Source: Epiperipatus broadwayi (lineage: Eukaryota; Onychophora; Udeonychophora; Euonychophora; Peripatidae). From it: a DNA stretch of 64,000 bases. Shown here piece after piece: positions 47,873 through 59,090 of the stretch. Numbering within the stretch: position 1 is the stretch's first letter; each line of letters starts with the position of its first letter. Location: positions 682,001 to 746,000 of the forward strand of contig JAQFVV010012535.1 in the NCBI GenBank assembly GCA_028023455.1, written 5' to 3'. Both the position numbers and the translations under genes were made by a program. Under the pieces are notes generated by a model. That model had not been told where the DNA came from. It made no database searches and was given only the letters and a program-made list of their open reading frames with translations.

Positions 47873-49502
47873 TTTTCATCTTGACTGGGTATTTATAAAA
47901 CATATCCGGAGGATTTATTTTATATAACCTCCTATTACAAACTCCATTTAGAAATATGGACTCTTGGTACCATACGTAATATGCCTTGAAGCTTTTCAGA
48001 GAGATTGACTCTCTATACCATACATACTTTATTTTTAAACTTTCCAGAAAGATCGACTCTCTGTACCATATATAATTCATCCTTAAATCTTCCAGAGAGA
48101 TTGATTCTCTGGGCCACGTATAATTTATTTTTAAATTTTCTAGAAAGGTTGACTCTTTGTACCATATATAAGGCACATTTAACTTTTCCAGAGCATTTAA
48201 ATTTTTCAGAGAGATTGATTCTCTGTATGATACACACTGGACATTTACATTTTTCAGAGAGATAGATTCTCTGTACCATATATAATGGACATTTAAACTC
48301 TTCAGAGAGATTGACTCTCTGTGCCATGTATAATTTATTTTTAAACTCTCTAAAAAGGTTGACTCTTTGTACCAAATATAAGGCACACTTAAATTTAACA
48401 GAGCGTTTAAATTTTTCAGAGAGATTGATTCTCTGTCTGATACACACTGGACATTTACATTTTTCAGAGAGATTGCCTCTCTGTACCAGATATAACTTAT
48501 TTTTGACTTTTCCAGAGCAGTTGAATTTTTCAGAGAGATTTGGACATTTACATTTTTCAGAGAGATTGCCTCTCTATACCATATATAAGGTATCTCCAAT
48601 CTATTTAAGAAGACAGATTTTTGAAACCACACATGCTGGTTAGTTACTAGATTGAGAACTACAGACTGTTGAAACTTTTGCTCTCTTTCTAAAATAACTG
48701 GTTTCATCTCCCTTATTGCCTCTCTTAAATCAATCATCTTATCGGATGCATGAAGTTTTTCCTCCAACTCTCTTTTCCTTCTTTTCACTTCATGATCTAT
48801 CCCCATCTGCTCTCTGTCCATTACCTCATGTATTCTTTTTACTGAGAGATTAGGTTTTATGGCTACTATCGGCCTTTCCACTTCTTGTGATCTACTCTCC
48901 TCTATCAGTATATTAGCTGATTTATCTATTTCTTCCTCTAATCTCTCACTCCTTTCTCTATTATCAGTAGTCTGACAATCTAGCTTATCTTTTAACACTA
49001 GTGATCTTTGACTACCTTCTATTATGCTCTCTATGGATTGACATATCCTTTGTCCTAGACTTTCCATACTTTTCTTACTCTCTTCTCTTAGACTCTCTAT
49101 ACTTATTATACTATCTTCTCTTAGACTTTCTATATTTTTCTCCATCTTTTGTTCTAGATTTACCATACTTTTCTTACTGTCTTCTCTTAGACTTTCTATA
49201 TTTTGCTTACTATCTTCTCTCATACTTCTGAGCATCTGCATTATCATGTCCATGTCTGATGGTGACATCTTTGCTATCTGAGCCTGGCCCACTTCTGGCT
49301 CCTCATCTACATCCACACTTGAGGCCGTATTATTGCTACTAACATTAAAGGCATCTTCCTCTACTTCCTCTCTTTCCTCTTGTGTTTGTTTTAAGAAAAC
49401 CTCCCCATCCTCTTCTTCAGTAGGAAAACGATCACTGATTCCTGGTATTGGTGCACCCTCCTCTTCCATAACCTCTTCTATACTATAATTTAGTTCACTC
49501 AT
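47808..49502 (-). CDS. Gag-like protein of the LTR element, 564 aa
   Basis: An uninterrupted 564-codon frame starting at an ATG, exceptional in DNA this AT-rich. It lies in the expected gag position downstream of LTR B and its PBS, in the same orientation. Layout: an acidic head (about residues 1-85, rich in Glu); then 11-residue repeats of the type ESLREDSKKSM (about 90-170), predicting a coiled coil; a charged linker (about 170-290); and about fourteen 16-residue repeats of the type YIWYRESISLKNVNVQ (about 295-525), a few of them 22 residues long. The end reads PPDMFYKYPVKMKNG. No CCHC knuckle, protease or RT is seen. The start of the overlapping frame at 47872 belongs to an integrase-like tail. 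Structural function is inferred from position; the repeat domain is unknown to me. Confidence 0.7.
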   Translation of the reverse strand: MSELNYSIEEVMEEEGAPIPGISDRFPTEEEDGEVFLKQTQEEREEVEEDAFNVSSNNTASSVDVDEEPEVGQAQIAKMSPSDMDMIMQMLRSMREDSKQNIESLREDSKKSMVNLEQKMEKNIESLREDSIISIESLREESKKSMESLGQRICQSIESIIEGSQRSLVLKDKLDCQTTDNRERSERLEEEIDKSANILIEESRSQEVERPIVAIKPNLSVKRIHEVMDREQMGIDHEVKRRKRELEEKLHASDKMIDLREAIREMKPVILEREQKFQQSVVLNLVTNQHVWFQKSVFLNRLEIPYIWYREAISLKNVNVQISLKNSTALEKSKISYIWYREAISLKNVNVQCVSDRESISLKNLNALLNLSVPYIWYKESTFLESLKINYTWHRESISLKSLNVHYIWYRESISLKNVNVQCVSYRESISLKNLNALEKLNVPYIWYKESTFLENLKINYTWPRESISLEDLRMNYIWYRESIFLESLKIKYVWYRESISLKSFKAYYVWYQESIFLNGVCNRRLYKINPPDMFYKYPVKMKNGNIKNGLDVHVQFYTDRNMV

Positions 49503-49954
49503 GTTATAAAACTATATATATCCCATCTGTACTTCCCTGACCATCAAAAATCCACACATCTTCTCCCTGTCTGACACCTATTCAGACCAACTGACTGATT
49601 TGATTTTCACCTTATTATGCATTACAAATACAACAAAAAAAATTTTAATATCCTTATTTAATGAACTACACAACAATAATCTATATAGTGCATGTCTGTC
49701 TGTAATAGCCCAAATTATACATTCATCCATTCTCCCAGAAATCCGACAGATATTGACAGTCCACAGAATGACTAGCAGTTCACAATCTTGAGACAAATAA
49801 AAGAATTTATTCACAGCACTATAATCACACAATGCATCACGAGCACTCAGAAGATCATCCCAATTCGATCACTATTAACTACCACAACCCTTGATTGAAT
49901 GAAACTAACTCTGTTGCAATAAAAGAAGTATTTTAAGTCTTAGGGGCTAAAGTA

Positions 49955-50245
49955 GATAAACTATGCCTTGCTCTCTCTCTTGGAGTCTTATGTGGCAAGT
50001 ATCAAACAATGCCCTGCTTATTATAGACTACAAAAACGAAACCTTGCTCTCTCTCTTGGAGACTTATAGGCTGGTATCATGGCAGGACTGCTGTTAACTG
50101 CTTCATGATAACATAAGAATAACATATAACTGGATTGGAAAACTATGCCGTGCTCTCTCTCTTGGAGACTTATAGGCTGATATCATGGCAGGTCTGCTGT
50201 TAACTGCTTCATGATAAAATAAAGATAACATATAAATTGGGTTGG
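49955..50245 (-). repeat. ~106-bp tandem repeats in the leader before gag
   Basis: Two full units and a partial third, each with GCTCTCTCTCTTGGAGACTT then ATAGGCTG(G/A)TATCATGGCA and TGCTGTTAACTGCTTCATGA (plus-strand reading). They lie between the PBS and the gag-like start codon. Confidence 0.8.
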
Positions 50246-50815
50246 AGCAGTGAATGGGTTTGATCATTCATAAGTTACACAAAATACATAGCATTCTCAA
50301 GGCAATGACAAAACTCTTCACTCATCATCAAAACTGCAATCTAACCAACCAAACTCCAACGATCAACCATCCAATCAAACCTCTAAAATCATAGACTTTT
50401 TACAAAATGAACTCCCCAAACACACATGAGACTACTATTCCATAATTCATCACTATTACTGTGCCTATCCTATCTGGCAATAAATCATTTTAATGTTCCA
50501 CAAAAAAAAATTCTATTATTTATTTCACCTTTGTCTTAAGTTGTGATATTCATCTCTATTTTCAAAATTGATAAAAAAAACAAGCTGTTTTATGGCTGTA
50601 CCCATTTTATCATCATCAATGAAAAATTAGATCATATTAAACATCATCATATACAAATGTAAAATAAAACTGTATGGCCAAGAAAATTTTGTAAGACAAA
50701 AAAAAAAAATTTTACTGAAAAAAAAATTTTTTACTAAAACAAATTTCTCTATTTTTAACCACACATCTCCTATCATTCTATAGACTCCCTTTTTCAGGTG
50801 TATGGTAAAATATCA

Positions 50816-50834
50816 GGCCCCAGTTGGGTGTCCA
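50816..50834 (-). promoter_or_regulatory. Degenerate primer-binding site of the gag-bearing unit
   Basis: On the minus strand, immediately after LTR B: TGGACACCCAACTGGGGCC. It keeps the TGG start, CCCAAC and TGGGGCC of the tRNA-Lys site at 53115 but differs in the second triplet and lacks one base. Confidence 0.65.
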
Positions 50835-50835
50835 T

Positions 50836-52518
50836 TGTAACATAAATAAAGGAGTTCAAAAGATATTATTACCATGTCTGAGTCCAAAATATATAAGATC
50901 ATAATATTTAAAATAATGTTGGATTTCTCAAAATATATCAATATCAAGAATTATAAGCAAATTATTAGCAAATTATTATAACTCAGGTATATGAAATCAC
51001 GTGAAGTGAGTACACTAGTAATTCAATAAAATATAACTCAGGTATACAGACAGTAGATCTTATCCACTTTCATTTCTTGGTTTGATGTTAAGTGCATGTT
51101 TAAACAAATACTAAGTGAATATGGTCTAGCAGGGCGCCACTAGATTATCTGAATCTAGACACGGTTATATCTGATAACCTTTCACATGTACCGGGTTTGA
51201 ATCCCTTCTTGGTACTTTATTTCTAATAAAATGGGAGATTTTGCTTTTTGAGCCATATCACTATAAGCACTAATATTTAGGTAAAAGTAAAACATCTATA
51301 AACCAAAGTGGAGTATATTAGACATAAATCATTTCTCAGATCTTAGCATAACAAATGTGTTTCAATATTTTTATAAGTTTACTAGCTCAGATTATATATA
51401 ACTAATTTAGGATGGCAATTCACTCATCCTTGCATGAAATAGATGATGGGATGTGGTTATAATAATACTAAGAAATCACTAAATATTATAAAATCAATAT
51501 TTATTTATGGCCTTTAAACAGTTAAACAGCTCATTAATTAAAACGTTGATGACGATGATGATGATGATAATAATAACAATAATGACAAGGGTTTCAACTA
51601 CAGCTCTAGGACTAAGCCTAAACATAAAACTAATTTTTATAAAGAAATTCATAATTATTGCTTAATTTTAGCATACTTACTTATATCTTAAATAACTAAT
51701 ATTCAACCATTGATGATGATGAATAATCACACTTAACAAAGACTACACTTAATGAAATATATACGCCTCGTTTAATAAAACAAACTAATATTTATTACTA
51801 CATTTCTAACATATACATAAAAATTTCTAGATAAATATGAAAATTGACATGAATAATAATAATAATAATTGATTATATAACAATCCTCAGATTAATTTTA
51901 AGTTCTTCCCCCTTTCCCTTCAAATGTATTTTGTATTAAGTTGGACGTCACATTGACCATGATTTTCACTCCATGAGAAAAGTATTTCAAGAAAAAAAAA
52001 TATTATCTGCTCATTAGCACACATACTTTAAAAATCTAACATGTAAATAGAATGTAAAAAAAAATGTTAGTAGAATTGAAAGAGCAAGTTTTAGAAACAA
52101 GTTTTAAATTATTTTCTCCCCCCTCTCTTCTACCTCTGAAATGCTATACTTAACTTGAAACAAACTAATCTAATATTCTAACACTACTTGTTACTTCACA
52201 TTCACTCGCAATTATACACATATAAAATATCATTATGTATGTGCGTGTTTTATCCCATGATAACAAAATATTATTTAAAACCAAAATAATAATATATTAG
52301 TTAAAACTAAAATCATATCACCATAAAAAAAAAATTGTTTTACACATTAATATTTTTCCTAACTGTAAAATTAATAAACACATAATTTTGATACATTCAA
52401 GATAATTTATGAAGCTCAAAGTTATTATTAGTAAGACATTCTTGTTTTAATCGATCTGAATAGTCTTTAAAAGTTCTTTAAATAAAATATACCACTTTAT
52501 TGCTAAAATGTTTATTAT
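50836..52518 (-). repeat. LTR B (5' LTR of the gag-bearing unit)
   Basis: Nearly identical to A and to D in reverse. At its U5 end (50836) it is followed in the minus direction by the primer-binding-site sequence. Its other end is cut at 52518, where sequence passes into the truncated plus-oriented LTR C. Confidence 0.8.
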
Positions 52519-52529
52519 TTTTAAAGGCA

Positions 52530-53113
52530 ATTTTATAATATTTAGTGATTTCTTAGTATTATTATAACCACATCCCATCATCTATTTCATGCAAGGATGA
52601 GTGAATTGCCATCCTAAATTAGTTATATATAATCTGAGCTAGTAAACTTATAAAAATATTGAAACACATTTGTTATGCTAAGATCTGAGAAATGATTTAT
52701 GTCTAATATACTCCCCTTTGGTTTATAGATGTTTTACTTTTACCTAAATATTAGTGCTTATAGTGATATGGCTCAAAAAGCAAAATCTCCCATTTTATTA
52801 GAAATAAAGTACCAAGAAGGGATTCAAACCCGGTACATGTGAAAGGTTATCAGATATAACCGTGTCTAGATTCAGATAATCTAGTGGCATCCTGCTAGAC
52901 CATATTCACTTAGTATTTGTTTAAACATGCACTTAACATCAAACCAAAAAATGAAAGTGGATAAGATCTACTGTCTGTATACCTGAGTTATAGTTTATTG
53001 AATTACTAGTGTACTCACTTCACGTGATTTCATATACCTGAGTTATAATACTTGTTATTAATAATTTGCTTATAATTCTTGGATATCTTTTGAACTCCTT
53101 TAATTATGTTACA
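52530..53113 (+). repeat. LTR C, truncated to its last ~580 bp
   Basis: Matches the second part of LTR D (from ATTTTATAATATTTAGTGAT) up to the ATGTTACA end. Like A, it lacks the ~75-bp insertion near the end. Followed after one base by the PBS. Confidence 0.8.
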
Positions 53114-53114
53114 A

Positions 53115-53132
53115 TGGCGCCCAATGTGGGGC
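53115..53132 (+). promoter_or_regulatory. Primer-binding site complementary to tRNA-Lys
   Basis: TGGCGCCCAATGTGGGGC directly after the LTR C end. It differs by one base from the known complement of the tRNA-Lys(CUU) 3' end (TGGCGCCCAACGTGGGGC). It is used by several retroviruses and fits the LTR-PBS position exactly. Confidence 0.85.
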
Positions 53133-53135
53133 CAT

Positions 53136-54817
53136 TGTATAATAAACATTTTAGCAATAAAGTGGTATATTTTATTTAAAGAACTTTTAAAGACTATTCA
53201 GATCGATTAAAACAAGAATGTCTTACTAATAATAACTTTGAGCTTCATAAATTATCTTGAATGTATCAAAATTATGTGTTTATTAATTTTACAGTTATGA
53301 AAAATATTAATGTGTAAAACTTTTTTTTTTATGGTGATATGATTTTAGTTTTAACTAATATATTATTATTTTGGTTTTAAATAATATTTTGTTATCATGG
53401 GATAAAACACGCACATACATAATGATATTTTATATGTGTATAATTGCGAGTGAATGTGAAGTAACAAGTAGTGTTAGAATATTAGATTAGTTTGTTTCAA
53501 GTTAAGTATAGCATTTCAGAGGTAGAAGAGAAGGGGGAGAAAATAATTTAAAACTTGTTTCTAAAACTTGCTCTTTCAATTCTACTAACATTTTTTTTAC
53601 ATTCTATTTACATGTTAGATTTTTAAAGTATGTGTGCTAATGAGCAGATAATATTTTTTTTTCTTGAAATACTTTTCTCATGGAGTGAAAATCATGGTCA
53701 ATGTGACGTCCAACTTAATACAAAATACATTTGAAGGGAAAGGGGGAAGAACTTAAAATTAATCTGAGGATTGTTATATAATCAATTATTATTATTATTA
53801 TTCATGTCAATTTTCATATTATCTAGAAATTTTTACGTATATGTTAGAAATGTAGTAATAAATATTAGTTTGTTTTATTAAACGAGGCGTATATATTTCA
53901 ATAAGTGTAGTCTTTGTTAAGTGTGATTATTCATCATCATCAATGGTTGAATATTAGTTATTTAAGATATAAGTAAGTATGCTAAAATTAAGCAATAATT
54001 ATGAATTTCTTTATAAAAATTAGTTTTATGTTTAGGCTTAGTCCTAGAGCTATAGTTGAAACCCTTGTCATTATTGTTATTATTATCATCATCATCATCG
54101 TCATCAACGTTTTAATTAATGAGCTGTTTAACTGTTTAAAGGCCATAAATAAATATTGATTTTATAATATTTAGTGATTTCTTAGTATTATTATAACCAC
54201 ATCCCGTCATCTATTTCATGCAAGGATGAGTGAATTGCCATCCTAAATTAGTTATATATAATCTGAGCTAGTAAACTTATAAAAATATTGAAACACATTT
54301 GTTATGCTAAGATCTGAGAAATGATTTATGTCTAATATACTCCCCTTTGGTTTATAGATGTTTTACTTTTACCTAAATATTAGTGCTTATAGTGATATGG
54401 CTCAAAAAGCAAAATCTCCCATTTTATTAGAAATAAAGTACCAAGAAGGGATTCAAACCTGGTACATGTGAAAGGTTATCAGATATAACCGTGTCTAGAT
54501 TCAGATAATCTAGTGGTGCCCTGCTAGACCATATTCACTTAGTATTTGTTTAAACATGCACTTAACATCAAACCAAGAAATGAAAGTGGATAAGATCTAC
54601 TGTCTGTATACCTGAGTTATAGTTTATTGAATTACTAGTGTACTCACTTCATGTGATTTCATATTCCTGAGTTATAATAATTTGCTAATAATTTGCTTAT
54701 AATTCTTGATACTGATATATTTTGAGAAATTCAACATTATTTTAAATATTATGATCTTATATATTTTGGACTCAGACATGGTAATAATATCTTTTGAACT
54801 CCTTTATTTATGTTACA
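53136..54817 (+). repeat. LTR D, full length
   Basis: About 1.68 kb, beginning TGTATAATAAACATTTTAGC and ending ...TTTATGTTACA, the TG...CA pattern of LTRs. It is the only copy with both ends intact and so defines the LTR. Contains purine runs at about 53525-53545 and 53735-53755. Confidence 0.8.
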
Positions 54818-54821
54818 ATAT

Positions 54822-55934
54822 ATAGATTACCCATGCATCAAACCTATTTGTTAAATATATGAAAGCAAGAAAAATCAACTATTGGAATAACTTTCTTAAA
54901 GTTTGCAGGAGAGGATAAAAAGTTAAAAAGCAAAAGGATTGTCTGAACTGTTTGTTTACAATTTAAAAATTATAATAACTTGATTTGTAAAGATACTTAG
55001 AATTAGAAATTGAAATATTTTATATTAGAACATGCATGTATGTGTGCATTTATTATTTATTTTGTATTGTCATGTATGTATGTCTGTATGCTTACACATA
55101 TGCATTATGCAAACTATTTATTTATATTAATAATTTTTATTAGTCACTCATTAGACTATTTATATATGTTTGAGTTGTCAATCTGTGAAATATTTTCAGA
55201 TATTTCTAAGTAGTCAAAATTAGAATAATTGATTTTTACTGTAGAGAAATTTAATAGACTTTTCAATTTTATTACTATTACTTCTAGTTAATCAACAAAT
55301 TTATTGATGATTCTTTTAAGTTATTTCAATGAAGTTATTTAATGATGGAATAGATTAAGTATGTGTATATTCAGTTGTTCAAAATCACCAAAGTCTTCCT
55401 AATCCTAAAGCTAGCTTAGGATTAATGGCATAAAGAAGATACAAAAGTGTGTGTGGACATCTATTTAATCTTTTTAGAATTATTACATCTATGCTAAGAT
55501 AAATAAGTCACATTTAAAATCCACTTACTTTACATTGTAAGTTTTATGATAATTAATAATTCACTGATGACCAATACAATGAAGATAACAGATGGCCCAG
55601 AGTATTGATGATGATCAGTATTGATATAATGATCTCTGCATTCTTTTAGCTATATGTATATGCATGCAGATGAAATATTAGTGATTGCTTTTATATTATG
55701 TCCCATATTTTGCCATTGACTAGATGACGATTAGCCTAAGATTTATATATAAAATATGACGTTGATTTGTTATCGATGATTCTTTGCTCATTTCCACTGC
55801 TCAAAAAAAATGGCGATGCTGATTTAATGTTCATTTATTCATTTGAATTCTTTTATATGACTTATTTGCAACACCACTTAATATTCCATCATTTTGTACC
55901 AACACAATGTATTATAATCATTAATAATTTTGGA
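54822..55934. other. No recognised feature
   Basis: AT-rich intron DNA to the right of the LTR compound. Open frames at 55010 and 55767 are hydrophobic, composition-driven and have no motif. Confidence 0.4.
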
Positions 55935-57190
55935 ACACATCATCTTTAGGATGAAGGTTTTCTGCCTGTCTTCTCTTAAATCTCTCAAGAAAAATTTATT
56001 ATGCATTTATTTCACATATGACTTTTTTTTAATACTTTCTTCAAATTCACTCTAAAACTTCATCTATCTATTGCCATCATTTCTATCAACAAATCCAGAC
56101 TAGATCCATTAAAGTCTCTTAATTCTCTTAATAATTTCAATGACACCTGTTTGTTCTATAACTCATATACTTTAATTCCAATTCTTTATAAATTTTCCAT
56201 ATTTCATTGTACAGACTAAACTCTTTATATTATTTTTCTATTAAGAACCTGAATATCAATGTGTAAGCACTGATAAAATACATTTATAAAAATCCTTTAT
56301 CAAATACAAAAGCATTTACCCTTTAATGTTATTTTTACCAAAAATAATCTATCGAAGCTTATTTTTATGATTAATTCTTCATATTTCCATTTCTTTTAAT
56401 TTGTAATCTTTATTTTCTTCATTTTTGAAAAGTTATTGAACATTACTTTCGTTTTTTTTAATCATTTATCTTTAATCCTGTTTATTTCTTTTCATTTAAT
56501 ATCTTTTGAAAGATTTCCTGAAACTCAAAAGCATTACTTTTTTAAAAAATCATCATTTTTAAAATCCAGTACACAGTAAATGACCTCAATTTATTTTATT
56601 ATAATCTCTTCTTAGTATCATTAGTAATCTAAACACAACTGTTGCATTTTGAAAAATATTCTTCAGAATGAGATAATATCCTGGGTCTACATCTTGCTGT
56701 TCTGGAGATTTCATCATTATGAAAATACTTCTAGAGTCAATTGCTTTTATGTAATTTACAAATTTTATGTAAAATGACAATCCTTAGTCATTGGTTCTTC
56801 CTGTAAATTCTATAAGTTCTCTTAATATCTGAATGTGATGAATTATACTATCAAAACTTTTAAATTTAGGTAGTTTTTAGCTTCATTTAAATCCAATTTT
56901 TTTTTTTAGATAAGTAAGGATCGTAGTAAAGATTTTGTATAAAACTTATACAAAACTAGTCGATTTGTCATTTTTCATATTTCTTTTAGTCTTATAATTT
57001 TTCCAATTATTTTGTACGTTTTTATCCTTTAAGCACCTTGTATGCAACATTGCCAATACTTCATCTTTTCTCTCTCCTAATTCTTTTAAAATGTTTAATA
57101 ATTCCTCATTTTTTGAGCTTTTTCAGTCTTCATACATTTAATTGCACGCCTCAGCTCAGTAAATAAATAATCTTTGTGTTGAACAAAATT
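55935..57190 (-). pseudogene. Decayed RTE-type LINE, reverse transcriptase region
   Basis: Minus-strand blocks in order: ELRRAIKCMKTEKAQ (about 57150), a VLAMLHTRCLKDKNVQNNWK region, then HIQILRELIEFTGRTND (near 56800). These are followed in the 56586-56780 open stretch by FVNYIKAIDS and VDPGYYLILKNIFQNATV, which match the F-V-D-Y-x-K-A-F-D and I-L-K-N-I-Y-x-N-A-T-A blocks of the copy at 1-1610. The 3' part down to 55935 has the C-terminal region in poor shape. Stops and frameshifts throughout. Confidence 0.7.
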
Positions 57191-57785
57191 AAGACTTCGA
57201 TTTAACCATCATAAAATGGGTTTTTGATTATTTTCTCTTGAAGAAATTTATTTGAAGTTATTTATTAGAATTTTATTCGAAAATTTCCTTGTAAATATTT
57301 GGTATAAGTTTTCCTCTACTAATTTTATAATTCGTGGTTTCAGGATGCTATATATTATTTTAAAGCGTCAAGAAGTTTCTAAGTAGCTAATAAAAAACAC
57401 TTGCTAATCTAATTTGAAAAGAAATTGGTTTTACAAGAGCTTTAAATATGTTAATTATCATATTCTTACATCGTAAATTATAATAATATGACTTAATGTC
57501 ATTAATTTTATTAATGTAATTAATTTAATGTCATCACTTTAATTACTAAATTCTGAACTCTCACCTTATTTAATATTGTATATCAATAAAGCTATATGAT
57601 TTGTATAATCACATCTAAATTGTTTAGTAAAACAAAAATAATACATTTACTTTTAGATTAAGCTGTTGTATGGGAAGTGAATTACTATAATGATAAATAT
57701 TATAATGAAATTCCATTCATCATGGATATATTCAAACACTACATTATATTATCTCAATATTCTGAAGGCAGAGTCATTAAACATC
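57191..57785. other. No recognised feature
   Basis: AT-rich intron DNA. Nothing beyond A/T runs. Confidence 0.4.
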
Positions 57786-57789
57786 ACAT

Positions 57790-58088
57790 GATCACCATGT
57801 TATTAAACAAGGCAAAACTCTCCATACAGTAGTGCCACCCTGTGCCAACCAGAGTAATCAATGGATACCAGAAGACTTGTGCATAAAATCTTTATCTAGT
57901 GCCTGCTCTCAGATACAAGACTCCTCACTGATGAATGCTTAATGGATGCCATAAGGCTTGTGCATAAAATCCCTATCTAGTGCCTACTCATCCAATATCC
58001 CCAGACTAGTTTCTGGCTTGTAGCCTTCATCAGTGAGGAGCCTGGGATCTGAGAGCAGGCAGATAGGGATTTTATGCAAAATAATACC
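57790..58088. repeat. Fold-back element of repeat family 2
   Basis: The left arm, TGCATAAAATCTTTATCTAG ... GCCTGCTCTCAGATA ... CTCCTCACTGATGA (57890-57945), pairs with the right arm, TCATCAGTGAGGAG ... ATCTGAGAGCAGGCAGATA ... GGGATTTTATGCA (58028-58079). Between them is a second, direct copy of part of the left arm plus AGACTAGTTTCTGGCTTGTA. The 57810-57870 part matches the 43105-43396 tandem units (CTCCATACAGTAGTGCCACC). Confidence 0.75.
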
Positions 58089-58110
58089 TGGTTTGTTTCC
58101 AAAAATAGTA

Positions 58111-58159
58111 ATCTATCCATCCATCTATCCATCTATCTATCTATCTATCTATCTATCTA
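58111..58159. repeat. (ATCT)n microsatellite
   Basis: ATCC and ATCT tetranucleotides, about 12 units, adjoining the fold-back element at 57790-58088. Confidence 0.95.
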
Positions 58160-58889
58160 GGAACTGAAGTATATTATCTTTACAGACTTTCAAAAGCAAT
58201 TAAACTTCTCCCACCATGATTTATACAGACTTATAGATGTACTATTGTTATTATTAGGTCACATGATTTTGCCTTGCACTATAAAATCTATGTTAAAAAA
58301 TTATCTAGATTATTAAATGGAAATTCCTATTATATTTTAATGTTTATATCTGTAAGTCTAGGAGAATCTTTAAATTATTATATGTGTTGCTGTATTAATA
58401 TTTCAATTGGGTAATTATTATCATTGTTTGAATATTGGAGGTTTTAAAATATTTTCTGTTTTCTATGCTTTTGCAGTAATCACATCAATGACCTCTGCTA
58501 TCTAGAAAACGATAATTGTAATTCAATGAAAATGTTGGTACAACATTAATATTAATAAGAAACACACACATGAACAATCCTGAATTATATTTTTACATAT
58601 TTTACTTTATTTTCATTTTAAAAACATATGTAATATAAAAACACTACAACAAAGTATATAATCTAATATTTATATAAAATAAACTAATATAATTTTGACA
58701 TATTAGTGTCCTATTTATGGTTAACAAACTCCATTATTAAGTTATGCTAAATCTAGTGGCTCTCTGATTCATCTTGTGTTCACTTTAGGCAATAAATCAA
58801 ACTTCTTTAATTTAATTCTATCATTTCATTCATCACAAACATTTTAAAAAATATTCTTTCAATCTCACTACATTTATGTCATTTAGTGT

Positions 58890-59090
58890 AAACTTTAGTA
58901 ATCAATAGATACAAGATGATAATAATAAATCCTTATCCAGTGCTATCTTATCTAAATACCGTTAGACTAGTTTTCTAGCTTATGGTTTTCATAATTAAAG
59001 AGTTTTTGGATTTTTGAACAGTGGTCTTGGAATTTTGCATAGGAGTGCAATGGATAAGGATTATAAATCTCCATCATCTATTGATTATTT
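58890..59090. repeat. Fold-back element of repeat family 2, diverged
   Basis: TAGTAATCAATAGATACAAG, then AATCCTTATCCAGTGC (left arm) and GCAATGGATAAGGATT (right arm), with AGACTAGTTTTCTAGCTTAT in the centre. It corresponds block by block to 57790-58088. Confidence 0.65.

Larger units (their letters stand above)
44243..54817. mobile_element. Compound LTR element with inverted LTR pairs
   Basis: Layout: LTR A (44243-45851, minus), internal region with a gag-like ORF (minus), LTR B (50836-52518, minus), truncated LTR C (52530-53113, plus), PBS (53115-53132), LTR D (53136-54817, plus). The LTRs look almost identical by eye, so the structure is young. Both outer boundaries are the same (U5) LTR end: TGTAACAT on the left, ATGTTACA on the right. 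Each is followed outward by ATAT (44239-44242 and 54818-54821), which could be a 4-bp target duplication of the whole compound. A ~75-bp insertion near the U5 end is present in B and D and absent in A and C. Confidence 0.8.

Noticed and set aside
49001-49231. Plus-strand frame rich in Leu/Tyr/Phe
   Set aside because: Antisense shadow of the coiled-coil repeats of the gag-like ORF.
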